This document shows, piece by piece, positions 17,168-31,115 of a DNA stretch of 64,000 nucleotides. Each line of letters begins with the position of its first letter. Position 1 is the first letter of the stretch. A model generated the notes under the pieces. It was not told the origin of the DNA. It saw only the letters and a list, made by a program, of their open reading frames with translations, and searched no databases. This stretch comes from Burkholderiaceae bacterium (GTDB lineage: Bacteria > Pseudomonadota > Gammaproteobacteria > Burkholderiales > Burkholderiaceae_B): contig SCSG01000008.1 of the NCBI GenBank assembly GCA_004322135.1, positions 1 to 64,000 on the forward strand, in the 5' to 3' direction. The position numbers and the translations under genes were made by a program.

Positions 17168-17521
17168 ATGAAACGTCTACTTATTGCAGGGGCTGCCGCC
17201 TTGGCGCTGTTCGGCTCAAGTGCCGCCATGGCGCGAGTTGATGTCGGCATTGCGATCGGCATACCAGGCGTTGTGATCGGTGGTCCGGCCTACTACGCGC
17301 CGCCGCCACCCGTCTATATAGCACCTCCCGTTGTTTATGCACCACCACCGGTAGCGTACGTGGAACCTCCATTCGTGGTCGTTGGGCCTGGGCGCCATTA
17401 CTACCGTCGTGGATGGGAACACAGAGGTCCGCGCTTCTACCGTGACGGCTATCGTGACCACTGGCGCGGCCGCGGACATGGCGACCGCGGACATGGTCAT
17501 AGGCACGGCGACGACCGCTAA
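17168..17521 (+). CDS. Secreted Pro/Tyr-rich, His/Arg/Gly-tailed small protein
   Basis: 117-residue protein of unknown function. It begins with a clear signal peptide (MKRLLIAGAAALALFGSSAAMA). A hydrophobic repeat-like part rich in YAPPPP and PPVVY-type units follows (about 30-80), then a basic tail rich in His, Gly, Arg and Asp (RGHGDRGHGHRHGDDR). Similar proteins are common in betaproteobacteria but I know no established role; the His-rich tail could bind metal. ATG at 17168 is chosen over an earlier frame opening because AGAAAGG precedes it and the signal peptide starts there. A terminator follows 75 nt downstream. Confidence 0.8.
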   Translation: MKRLLIAGAAALALFGSSAAMARVDVGIAIGIPGVVIGGPAYYAPPPPVYIAPPVVYAPPPVAYVEPPFVVVGPGRHYYRRGWEHRGPRFYRDGYRDHWRGRGHGDRGHGHRHGDDR

Positions 17522-17595
17522 CACCTGACACTAACTAAGGCGAACGCAGAGCCGCCACAGTTATCAACCAAGTCTCCTGGGGTATGCTGCAGCTT

Positions 17596-17622
17596 GAGGG
17601 CCGTTTTTACGGCCCTCTTTTT
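17596..17622 (+). terminator. Terminator after the secreted small protein
   Basis: Stem GAGGGCCGT/ACGGCCCTC with a 4-nt loop followed by TTTTTC: a strong intrinsic terminator for the plus-strand gene ending at 17521. It lies between that gene and the convergent serS. Confidence 0.9.
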
Positions 17623-17657
17623 CGTCGGTACGAAGCCTTCACTCTGACTTTGCGGAA

Positions 17658-19025
<1,368 letters not shown>

Positions 19026-19040
19026 TCAAGAATTCAACAC

Positions 19041-20378
19041 TTACGATTTACCGCGCTGCTTGTCCAGAGCGCGCAAATATGCAAGCTTCTCTGCGATTTT
19101 ACCTTCAAGGCCGCGATCCGTCGGGTAGTAAAACCGGGTCTGCAGACCATCGGGAAAATAGTGTTCACCCGCCGCGTAACCATTGGGCTCGTCATGCGCA
19201 TAGCGGTACGCCTTGCCGTGCCCAAGCTCCTTCATGAGCTTGGTGGGTGCATTGCGCAAATGCATGGGCACGGGTGCGCTGCCATGGTCCCGGGCATACG
19301 ACTTGGCCGCCGAGTAGGCCTTGTACACCGAGTTGGACTTGGCGGCGCAGGCCAAATACACCACAGCCTGCGCCAGCGCCAACTCACCCTCGGGCGAGCC
19401 CAGGCGCTCGTAGATATCGGCACCATTCAGAGCCAGTTCAGTGGCGCGCGGGTCAGCCAGGCCGATATCTTCAATTGCCATGCGTACGATGCGCCGCGCA
19501 AGATAGCGCGGGTCGGCGCCACCGTCCAGCATACGCGCGAACCAGTATAGGGAAGCGTCTGGGTCAGAGCCGCGCACAGCCTTGTGCAACGCGCTGATCT
19601 GGTCGTAAAACGCATCGCCGCCCTTGTCAAAACGGCGCAGGCTCTGCGACAGGGATAGTTCCAGCCACTCAGTATCGATAAGTGTGCGCTGCGCATTGCG
19701 GGCCGACTCGGCCACTACTTCCACCGCATTGATCAGGCGGCGAGCATCACCATCGGCCCAGCCCGCAAGCTGCGCTTGCGCAGCAGCATCAAAAACGAGG
19801 GGTGTTGCTCCCGGCTCAGCGTTGATGACCACCATGGCCCGGTCAATAAGACTGACCAGATCGTCCTGCCCGATGGGCTCGAGCACATACACGCGGGCAC
19901 GTGAGAGCAAAGCCGAATTGACCTCGAACGACGGGTTCTCGGTTGTCGCCCCGATGAACGTGAAGAGCCCACTTTCCACATATGGCAGGAAGGCGTCCTG
20001 CTGCGCCTTGTTGAAGCGATGGACTTCGTCGACAAACAGGATGGTGCGCCGGCCCTGCCCCTGCGCCACCTGCGCGGCGGCCACCGCATCGCGAATGTCT
20101 TTCACGCCACCCAGCACCGCCGACATGGCCAGGAACTGCGCATCAAAACCATCGGCCATGAGCCTGGCCAGCGTAGTTTTGCCCACGCCCGGCGGACCCC
20201 AGAAGATCATGGAATGTGGACGCCCCGAATCGAATGCCACGCGCAGCGGCTTGCCCGGCCCCAGCAAATGAACCTGGCCCACCACCTCGTCCAGAGTCCT
20301 TGGACGCAAGCGTTCGGCCAGCGGGGTATGAGCGGCCGTGGCAGCGGAGCCAGCGAATAAGTCGTGAGGCTTCTGCAC
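19041..20378 (-). CDS. rarA: Replication-associated recombination protein A (AAA+ ATPase)
   Basis: 445-residue RarA/MgsA, a clamp-loader-like AAA+ ATPase acting at stalled replication forks. Walker A GPPGVGKTT and Walker B LFVDEVHRF are intact, and TENPSFEVNSALLSRARVY is the sensor 1 region. The C-terminal half is the family-specific tetramerisation part (YNRF-like segments replaced by EHYFPDGLQTRFYYPTDRG). It starts 6 nt after the lolA stop. Length and motifs are normal. Confidence 0.95.
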   Translation of the reverse strand: MQKPHDLFAGSAATAAHTPLAERLRPRTLDEVVGQVHLLGPGKPLRVAFDSGRPHSMIFWGPPGVGKTTLARLMADGFDAQFLAMSAVLGGVKDIRDAVAAAQVAQGQGRRTILFVDEVHRFNKAQQDAFLPYVESGLFTFIGATTENPSFEVNSALLSRARVYVLEPIGQDDLVSLIDRAMVVINAEPGATPLVFDAAAQAQLAGWADGDARRLINAVEVVAESARNAQRTLIDTEWLELSLSQSLRRFDKGGDAFYDQISALHKAVRGSDPDASLYWFARMLDGGADPRYLARRIVRMAIEDIGLADPRATELALNGADIYERLGSPEGELALAQAVVYLACAAKSNSVYKAYSAAKSYARDHGSAPVPMHLRNAPTKLMKELGHGKAYRYAHDEPNGYAAGEHYFPDGLQTRFYYPTDRGLEGKIAEKLAYLRALDKQRGKS

Positions 20379-20384
20379 GATGTC

Positions 20385-20997
20385 CTATTTCATTTTGACA
20401 ACGTCCACGCCTTTAGGCGGCACAAATTTGAATGCGTTGGCGGGCAACACGGGATTGGCTTTGATGTTGTCAAGATCGATGCGCGTTGTCTGATCGAACG
20501 AATCGAGCAGAATCAGGCGCACCGGCAAATCGTTGCGCAGGCCAATATCGACATGGGTGAACCCCGCATCGGCATTGCGCGGCTTGGCACGCAACCATTG
20601 CAAGCCGTCGCTGTCGGGCAATGCACTGACAATGAACGCCTCGTCCAGCGAACCCGAACCAAACAAAATGGCAGCGGGCGAGGACCCAATGGATTTATCG
20701 ACCGGACGCTCGGTAACCTGAGCCAGGTCCGGGTCGTACTGGTATACCGTGGTTCCGTCGGAAATCACCAGTTGCTCGTAAGGCTTTTTGACTTCCCACC
20801 TGAACTGCCCTGGACGCCGGAACGAAAACTGACCCGTTTGCGGCGGTTTGCTGCGCCCCTGCAAGGCGACAGTCTGCTGCGTGAAACTGCCTGTGGCCGA
20901 AGCCACCTTGTTGGCAAACTCGCGCAGCTGCGTCGGCGCGTCGGCCGACCAGGAAATGGCCGGACCGGCTGCCAGCAAGGCAGCCACAATCAAATAT

Positions 20998-21008
<11 letters not shown>
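20385..21008 (-). CDS. lolA: Outer-membrane lipoprotein carrier LolA
   Basis: 207-residue periplasmic chaperone that takes lipoproteins from LolCDE to LolB. The start is set at GTG 21008, giving [15 protein letters not shown]...SWSA, a standard signal peptide. The longer open frame lies inside ftsK and shows no signal. The mature part has the LolA pattern ([41 protein letters not shown]). It overlaps the ftsK end by 11 nt, implying coupled translation, and is followed by rarA. Confidence 0.93.
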
Positions 21009-25260
<4,252 letters not shown>

Positions 25261-25332
25261 TGTGCTGCCTGGCTGGTGTGTGCGCGTAGATTCGAATTTC
25301 CGGGACGGCACACAAGGGAATCCACCTGAATG

Positions 25333-25375
25333 ACAAAGGCCGACGAGAATATCGTCGGCCTTTGTGCGCTTATAA
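25333..25375 (+). terminator. Terminator after trxB-smr
   Basis: A perfect 14-bp stem ACAAAGGCCGACGA/TCGTCGGCCTTTGT with a 5-nt loop, about 70 nt after the smr stop, then an AT-rich tract. It can also act on the minus strand for the oxidase operon. Confidence 0.85.
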
Positions 25376-25504
25376 TTTTTTTAGGTGTACTGCCTTTTTT
25401 TGGTTGCCGCCTTATGGGCTTTTGCCTACAGGCGGCTTTGTCTCCTCACCTGCATGGACCGTAGTTTGCACCAATTTCAGCCGCAACACACTTAGGGAAT
25501 GCAC

Positions 25505-26107
25505 CTAGCCAGCGTCACCCAACAAATTCGCGCCCTTCAGCGCACCAGGCACCCACAGCAGAAACACCACGACCGCCCAGAAAATCATGGAGGCACCCGC
25601 GTACCATTGCTCGTCGTGCAAATACACGCTGCACAACTGTTGTGGCGCCATTTGATATATGACACCCACCGCAATCGTCATCCAGCACCAGTTGAAGATG
25701 AAAAATGCCTGAATCACCAGCCCCGCCTGGCGCCACGACGCCCCCACGAGCAGCCCCGCCACTATCCACGATGCCACCTTGATGACTCCCATGGTGGGGT
25801 ACTGCACGGCAAGATCCAGGGTCGCAGGAATCATCCAGAATGCAGTGACCAACGCGGTATAGACCAGCGCGGCAAGTCCTTTGGCATTCCAAAACCGCAA
25901 CAAACGGGTCAGGTGCGGCCCCGCCGCGCTGGCACCAAGCCAGCCCACAATGAACAACAGGGGAAATTCCAATCCCATGTGTCGGGCCATATTCACCTCG
26001 AACCAGGGCCCGAGAATCACCAGAACAGCAAGCAAAGCGCCTGGCACCCACCCTGGAACGACGTGCGGCACCCATGCGGGAACGAGATAACGACCCGGCC
26101 ACCCCAC
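25505..26107 (-). CDS. Unknown membrane protein of the oxidase operon
   Basis: 200 residues with about five or six hydrophobic segments (e.g. PGALLAVLVILGPW, FPLLFIVGWLGASAAG, GLAALVYTALVTAFWMIPA, IFWAVVVFLLWVPGAL). I do not recognise the family with certainty. It starts with GTG one nucleotide after the SCO gene stop and is the last gene of the oxidase operon, which suggests a role in assembly, copper supply or as an accessory subunit. It contains Met, His and Cys residues near membrane borders (e.g. WYAGASM, QQLCSVYLHDEQW) that could bind metal, an inference only. A CtaG-like copper assembly protein is one alternative. Confidence 0.75.
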   Translation of the reverse strand: MGWPGRYLVPAWVPHVVPGWVPGALLAVLVILGPWFEVNMARHMGLEFPLLFIVGWLGASAAGPHLTRLLRFWNAKGLAALVYTALVTAFWMIPATLDLAVQYPTMGVIKVASWIVAGLLVGASWRQAGLVIQAFFIFNWCWMTIAVGVIYQMAPQQLCSVYLHDEQWYAGASMIFWAVVVFLLWVPGALKGANLLGDAG

Positions 26108-26108
26108 G

Positions 26109-26741
26109 CTAATTCTCTGCGGAACGCAGGTAGTCCGTCAGTGCCAGATCGGGCCGATCGATATCGTAGGCACGAGCCAGACGGCCCTGGCGATCAATGA
26201 CGAACAGGGCTGAATTGTGGGTGTACCCACCTAGCCCGTCAGGAATGACGACAATGCCGAACAGCTTCAAGAGTGCAGGCAGATCGGCAATATTGCGCAC
26301 CGTTGCGGTGCGCCACAGTGCCGGGTCGGCGCCTACCGAGCGCGCGTGATCAGCCATGACCTGCGGCGTATCGTTGCCCGGATCAAAACTGAGAGTCAGC
26401 AAACGCACTTTGTCCTGCAGATGCAATGAACGAATCTTGCTCTGCAAAAAGGCCTGCCCCGAAGCCGTGGTGCGGCAAATGGTTTGGCAACGTGTATACG
26501 CCACATCGACAAATGTGGTGAAGGCGGAAGGCGCGCCGTAATCAGCCAGGGTAACGGACTTCCACGATTGGTCTACCAAAGCAAGCGACGGCAGCGCCAG
26601 CGGTGCGCGCTGCAGATCGATGCCGCGCACGCCGTTGGAAGTCACCGAGGCGAAGCCACGCGTCACAAAACTTAGTGCGGCAAACCCCAGCAACAGCATC
26701 AGCAACACGACGATAGAGGTGGCCAGGGCACTGTGTTTCAT
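26109..26741 (-). CDS. SCO1/SenC/PrrC-family copper chaperone
   Basis: 210-residue membrane-anchored thioredoxin-fold protein that supplies copper to haem-copper oxidases. One N-terminal membrane segment (about 8-28) is followed by the copper site C85-QTI-C89 (CxxxC) and H175 in the YTHNSAL segment, the three standard ligands. The start overlaps the preceding cytochrome gene by 4 nt (ATGA). Its place in the oxidase operon supports a role in loading CuB. Confidence 0.92.
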   Translation of the reverse strand: MKHSALATSIVVLLMLLLGFAALSFVTRGFASVTSNGVRGIDLQRAPLALPSLALVDQSWKSVTLADYGAPSAFTTFVDVAYTRCQTICRTTASGQAFLQSKIRSLHLQDKVRLLTLSFDPGNDTPQVMADHARSVGADPALWRTATVRNIADLPALLKLFGIVVIPDGLGGYTHNSALFVIDRQGRLARAYDIDRPDLALTDYLRSAEN

Positions 26742-27376
26742 GACTTTGCGTCCGTAGGCTTGGCGATACCGCCAACAGCTGCTTCAATCTCCTTGATGCT
26801 GGGCCACGGGTCCGTGCGCTTGGCGGTTGCAGCGCGCGAATCCTTGACCAGGTCGGCCTCGACCGGCGCGCCCGTATTACCCCACTCCTTGCGGATGAAG
26901 GTCAACAGCGCCGCAAGCTGCCCATCGTTGAACTGTGTGCCAAACGCGGGCATCGAGCCGTTGTAGGTCGTACCCGACACTTCGATGGGTCCGTGCAGAC
27001 CGTGCAGCACAATTTGCGTCAGGACGTGCGGGTCGCCCGTAACGAAGCTGGAACCGGCCAGAGGCGGAAACACCCCTGGCAGGCCCTGCCCTGTAGCCTG
27101 GTGGCAGGCCTGACACGTACTGACGAAAATCTGGCGGCCGTCGATCACCCCGCCTTCGCCGGCCTTATTATTGCTGACCAGTTCAGACGGCACCCGATGG
27201 TCGCCCAGCGAGGAGACCGCCGTTGGATCGGCCATGAATATGTAATACACAGCCCAGATAACCAGGCCAGCGATAAGGCCGATAATGACTTTCGGAACGG
27301 GATTATGCAGCTCGCTGGGGTCTGCGTGTTCCGACTCACGGGTGTGCTTTGGCACCCTCTGTTTTACCGATTTCAT
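26738..27376 (-). CDS. Membrane-anchored single-haem cytochrome c of the oxidase
   Basis: 212-residue cytochrome c with one membrane helix (about 28-48) and one haem site C88-QA-C91-H92. The likely axial methionine lies in NGSMPAFG. It takes the place that CcoP has in cbb3 oxidases but carries one haem instead of two. Its start overlaps the CcoO-like gene by 4 nt. It probably passes electrons from soluble cytochrome c to the CcoO-like subunit. Confidence 0.9.
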   Translation of the reverse strand: MKSVKQRVPKHTRESEHADPSELHNPVPKVIIGLIAGLVIWAVYYIFMADPTAVSSLGDHRVPSELVSNNKAGEGGVIDGRQIFVSTCQACHQATGQGLPGVFPPLAGSSFVTGDPHVLTQIVLHGLHGPIEVSGTTYNGSMPAFGTQFNDGQLAALLTFIRKEWGNTGAPVEADLVKDSRAATAKRTDPWPSIKEIEAAVGGIAKPTDAKS

Positions 27377-28086
27377 CTGACTTCCCCTTTGTCGTCGGCG
27401 TCCGCCTGCTTGCTCTGTTCAGGTTGCTTGTCTTGCGCCGGTTGCGCGGCGTGTTCGCGGCGGTCGGGCGGCAGACGGCTTTCCGCGTACTTGAGCTGCC
27501 CGGACGTCAATGCGTCGTACGTGTGGTTCAGGCCCAGCAGGTATGCCACCAGATCCATGGCTTCGGGCTGGGCCACCACCACCTTGCCTTCGGGAGCCGT
27601 ACCCGGGGGCAGGGCCACCACACGCTCATCCTTGGCCACATCGGCGGGATTCTTGATTTCGAACAGGAACCGGTACGACGGCATGACACTGCCCGGCACA
27701 TAGGCACGCGGCTGGAACAGATGCCCCAGCTGCCAGTCGGCGCTTGGCTGACGCGCCCCGATGTTGAACAGGTCCGGGCCGGTACGCGACGTGCCCAGCA
27801 GCACGGGTTGGTCGTAGTAATAGTCGCCCGCGACCGATGCCCTGCCCCAACCACGATTGGCGTCGGCAACGCCGGCACCAATCGTACTGGGCTGCTGCGT
27901 GTGGCAGGCAATGCAGCCATTGGACATATACACCTGACGACCGCGCAACTGCTGGCTGGTATAGGGCTTCAGGCCCTCGGGGGCCGGGACGTCTTTAAGC
28001 TGCAGGAACGGCAATACCACCAGCGCCGCCGTGGCCAGCGACAGGGTAACCATCCCGCCGGCCAGAAGTTTGGTTTCGTTTTCCAT
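27373..28086 (-). CDS. CcoO-like mono-haem cytochrome c subunit
   Basis: 237 residues with one N-terminal membrane helix (about 8-28), haem-binding C58-IA-C61-H62 and the CcoO/FixO pattern GRQVYMSNGC, SRTGPDLFNIGAR and the methionine ligand in PGSVMPSYRF. It is the electron-input subunit beside the CcoN-like catalytic subunit. The C-terminal 35 residues are charged and Gln/Asp-rich, probably flexible. Encoded 4 nt after the catalytic subunit gene. Confidence 0.92.
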   Translation of the reverse strand: MENETKLLAGGMVTLSLATAALVVLPFLQLKDVPAPEGLKPYTSQQLRGRQVYMSNGCIACHTQQPSTIGAGVADANRGWGRASVAGDYYYDQPVLLGTSRTGPDLFNIGARQPSADWQLGHLFQPRAYVPGSVMPSYRFLFEIKNPADVAKDERVVALPPGTAPEGKVVVAQPEAMDLVAYLLGLNHTYDALTSGQLKYAESRLPPDRREHAAQPAQDKQPEQSKQADADDKGEVR

Positions 28087-28090
28087 AGAT

Positions 28091-29734
28091 CTACACCATG
28101 CTCTGTTGAGGAGTGGCCACCGCCGAAGAAAGCGGTGTCGTGCTGACTCGCAGCGTCATGATCGCCATGTGGTACACAAAGACAAGGTGGCCCAGCGTCA
28201 TCAGCGCGCCGCCGATGGAGCGCCCTTCAAGCCACGGGATGGTGACCGCCACCGACTGCATGAACGGCGCATTGGGATCCTGCAGCGATAACCCCTGCAA
28301 AATGCCACCAATACTCAGCGTGACGATATATACCGCAAACCCTGCCACCACCAGCCAGAAGTGCAGCGAAATAAGGCCTGGCCTGGGCCACGGAATATTC
28401 AGCACGCGCGGCATGGCAAAATAAATGCCGCCGAAAATGACCATGCTGACAAAGCCGTACAAGCCCAGATGCGCATGCGCCACCGTGAAGTGCGTAAAGT
28501 GCGTGATGGCGTTCACCGTGCGCAGCGCTTCGAACGAACCTTGAATGGACGAGACGGTATACATGACCGCGCCAAAGAAGATGAAGCGCAACACAGGCGA
28601 ATACTTGAGGGCGTGGAAATGGCCCGTCAGGGTGAGATGCTGGTTCACCGAAAACGCGATGACCGGAATCAGCATCATCATGCTTTGCACGATGGATAGC
28701 GTAACGAGCCATTCGGGAACGGGTCCGCCGATCAGATGGTGTACACCCACCTGACCATAGAAGAACGCCAGGGTCCAGAAGCCCAGCAGCGAAAGATTGT
28801 ACGAACGTACCGGGCGCCCGATGACCTTGGGCAGAAAATAATAAATGCAGGCAAGCGAAATGGGCGTGTAGAACAGCCCCAGCACGTTATGGCCGAACCA
28901 CCAGTTCATCGTGCCCTGCTCGACCCCAAAGTGCACTCCCGGAACCTTCGCCACAATGTACAGCGTGGGAAACCAGAACAGCGCAGCTCCCATGTACCAG
29001 ACCGAGACGTACAGATGGCGAACCCTGCGCTTGCCAATCATGAGCGCCATGGGTAGCCCGATAAGCATGCCGCCAACGGCAAACAGAACACCGATTTGCC
29101 AGGGAATTTCCAGCCACTCCATGCCGGCGTTGATGCCCACCGCCAGCCCGCCCAGCCCCGCGATCAGGCCCGCGTTCCAGATGATGACGCCCAGAATGAC
29201 AAGGCGCGCTCCGCGCAGCGGAATCTGCAGCAGCCTGGGCAAAAGCCATACCGCCAGGCCCAGTGTGCCCATGGGCGCCCAACCGTATGCTACGGCGTTC
29301 AGGTGAATGGTGCGCAGGCGCCCGAAGCTGAGCCAGGCGTAATCGGTCAGCAGATCGGGCCAGTGCAGCTTGAGCGAACTAAGCAGGCCAGCCAGCGAAG
29401 CCACGACCAGCCACATGCCTGCGGAAGCAAACATGACATATACGGGATAAGCGGTTGACCTGTCAGCATCTCTGCGCGCCGAGAGCTCGATGGGGGAAAC
29501 CCCTTCCTCGGATTCGCTGTCTGGCTCGTTGGCGTCGGTGACCTGCTGCAAATGTACTAGCTGGCTGGCGTCTGCCGAAGGCTCTTCAATCTGCCCAATC
29601 TCGCCAGAAGTAAAAATTGTTCGTGCACCGGTTGACGTCTTTTCAAACAGCCCACTGCGCAGCGACCAGATAAAAAAGAACAGTCCAACAATGGACAAAA
29701 TAAACGTCGCGAGCAATATCGCGGTCGGGTTCAT
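28091..29734 (-). CDS. CcoN-like haem-copper oxidase subunit I with CcoS-like N-terminus
   Basis: 547-residue membrane oxidase subunit. Ligands of the cbb3 type are visible: low-spin haem H144 (RTIHLN), CuB H282 (WWFGHN) with H332-H333 (GVHHLIGG), the tyrosine pair Y298-Y299 before LPK as in C-family oxidases, and H420/H422 (VAHAHLGLYG) for the haems. The first about 55 residues (FIWSLRSGLFEKTSTGARTIF) look like the small assembly protein CcoS, joined by a disordered acidic linker (about 50-95). The start at MNPTAIL follows a strong AGGAG site. Terminal electron acceptor complex in the inner membrane; the CcoS relation is inference. Confidence 0.88.
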   Translation of the reverse strand: MNPTAILLATFILSIVGLFFFIWSLRSGLFEKTSTGARTIFTSGEIGQIEEPSADASQLVHLQQVTDANEPDSESEEGVSPIELSARRDADRSTAYPVYVMFASAGMWLVVASLAGLLSSLKLHWPDLLTDYAWLSFGRLRTIHLNAVAYGWAPMGTLGLAVWLLPRLLQIPLRGARLVILGVIIWNAGLIAGLGGLAVGINAGMEWLEIPWQIGVLFAVGGMLIGLPMALMIGKRRVRHLYVSVWYMGAALFWFPTLYIVAKVPGVHFGVEQGTMNWWFGHNVLGLFYTPISLACIYYFLPKVIGRPVRSYNLSLLGFWTLAFFYGQVGVHHLIGGPVPEWLVTLSIVQSMMMLIPVIAFSVNQHLTLTGHFHALKYSPVLRFIFFGAVMYTVSSIQGSFEALRTVNAITHFTHFTVAHAHLGLYGFVSMVIFGGIYFAMPRVLNIPWPRPGLISLHFWLVVAGFAVYIVTLSIGGILQGLSLQDPNAPFMQSVAVTIPWLEGRSIGGALMTLGHLVFVYHMAIMTLRVSTTPLSSAVATPQQSMV

Positions 29735-30180
29735 GTAGCTTCTCCTGTTTTCGAACTCGGCTTCTTTGGAGCATGACAGCGCCAAATTATAATGTTGCGG
29801 GCTTACCACATAAACAATTCCCCCACAATCAGTACTGACACGTACCTGAACAAGGGTATTGCTTTCTCATAAAAACAACACAAATTGAAAAAGCAACGGA
29901 AATCCGCAGTGAAAACTGCAAAATCGGGGTGGGCGCAACAAAATGGATTTGAGATAGAACGGCAATACGTGAAATAGGAACAATGAAAGGCTGGAAATTT
30001 CTGACGGGCGGCTGCGCACCCCCCACAAAACAGCGCGTGGAAATGCGGCAAGATTGAACGGCTTGATTTAACGGTATTATTGCAAATAATCGGCCCTGAC
30101 GTCCAAATCAGTCAGGTAACAGTCAGCCTACCCGCAAACTGCCCCTTTTACCGCCCACCTCAACTCTTCGGAATGCCCTC
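29735..30180. other. Divergent promoter region between oxidase operon and SPFH gene
   Basis: About 445 nt. A perfect minus-strand -10 TATAAT (29786-29791), 51 nt before the oxidase start, with TTTATG 17 nt further up as a poor -35, is a likely promoter of the oxidase operon. I see no TTGAT-N4-ATCAA FNR/ANR site there. The middle (29860-30060) is AT-rich with no supported gene. Confidence 0.5.
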
Positions 30181-31107
30181 ATGGATGCCTTTTTCGTCTT
30201 CACCATCGCCCTGGTTTTTCTCGTCATTGTCATCCTGGCGGCAGGCGTCAAAGTTGTGCCCCAGGGCTACCAGTGGACGGTGGAGCGATTCGGCCGCTAC
30301 ACACGCACGCTGCAGCCAGGGCTGACCCTGATCGTGCCGTTCATCGACACGATAGGCCGCAAGCTCTCAGTCATGGAATCCGTCCTGGACGTGCCCTCGC
30401 AAAATGTCATTTCGCGCGACAACGTGGCCGTGACAGCCGACGGCGTGGTCTTTTTTCGCATCGACAACGCCGCGCAGGCGGCCTACCAGATCGACAATCT
30501 GAAAGCCGCCATTGTCAACCTCACCACGACCAACCTGCGCTCGGTGCTGGGCTCCATGGAGCTGGACCACATGCTTTCCAACCGCGAACAAATCAACGAC
30601 AGGCTGCTTTTAGCCGTGGACGCGGCTACTGCACCCTGGGGCGTGAAAGTCACCCGCATAGAAATCCGCGACCTGAACATGGCGCCCGAGCTGCAAGAGG
30701 CCATGAACCTGCAGATGACGGCAGAGCGCCATCGCCGCGCCGTGGTCACCAAGGCGAACGGTCAGAAAGAAGCGGAAATCCTTCAGGCCGAAGGCGAAAA
30801 ACAGGCAGCCGTGCTTCGTGCCGAGGGTGAGAAGCAGGCGGCGATCCTTATCGCCGAAGCCCGCGAACGGCAGGCTCAGGCCGAAGCAAAAGCCACCAAG
30901 GACGTTTCGGAAGCCATCTCTGGAGGCAACATCCAGGCCATTCAGTATTTCCTCGGCCTGAAATACGTGGAAGCCATCAAGGACATCGGCAGCTCACAGA
31001 ACAGCAAGCTTGTACTAATGCCACTTGAAGCGGGCGGCGTCACCGGCGCCGTCGCAGGCATTGCCGAACTGCTCAAGGCATCTAACATCACCACGCCGAC
31101 TGCCTGA
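30181..31107 (+). CDS. SPFH/stomatin-family membrane protein (QmcA-like)
   Basis: 308 residues: one N-terminal membrane helix (about 3-22), then the band-7/SPFH domain (VVPQGYQWTVERFGRYTRTLQPGL, PSQNVISRDNVAVTADGVVFFRI) and a long coiled coil rich in Ala, Glu and Lys with repeats of AEGEKQAA (about 195-245). SPFH proteins form large membrane-bound rings that organise membrane domains and regulate proteases. It is followed by the NfeD gene after 8 nt, the usual partner. Confidence 0.93.
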   Translation: MDAFFVFTIALVFLVIVILAAGVKVVPQGYQWTVERFGRYTRTLQPGLTLIVPFIDTIGRKLSVMESVLDVPSQNVISRDNVAVTADGVVFFRIDNAAQAAYQIDNLKAAIVNLTTTNLRSVLGSMELDHMLSNREQINDRLLLAVDAATAPWGVKVTRIEIRDLNMAPELQEAMNLQMTAERHRRAVVTKANGQKEAEILQAEGEKQAAVLRAEGEKQAAILIAEARERQAQAEAKATKDVSEAISGGNIQAIQYFLGLKYVEAIKDIGSSQNSKLVLMPLEAGGVTGAVAGIAELLKASNITTPTA

Positions 31108-31115
31108 AGACAACC

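Noticed and set aside
7235-17521. Second attachment site (copy of the tRNA-Ser 3' end)
   Set aside because: I looked through the island for a copy of the T-arm and acceptor end and did not see one, so no attL/attR pair is claimed.
29735-29860. FNR/ANR box before the oxidase operon
   Set aside because: No TTGAT-N4-ATCAA sequence is present in this part.
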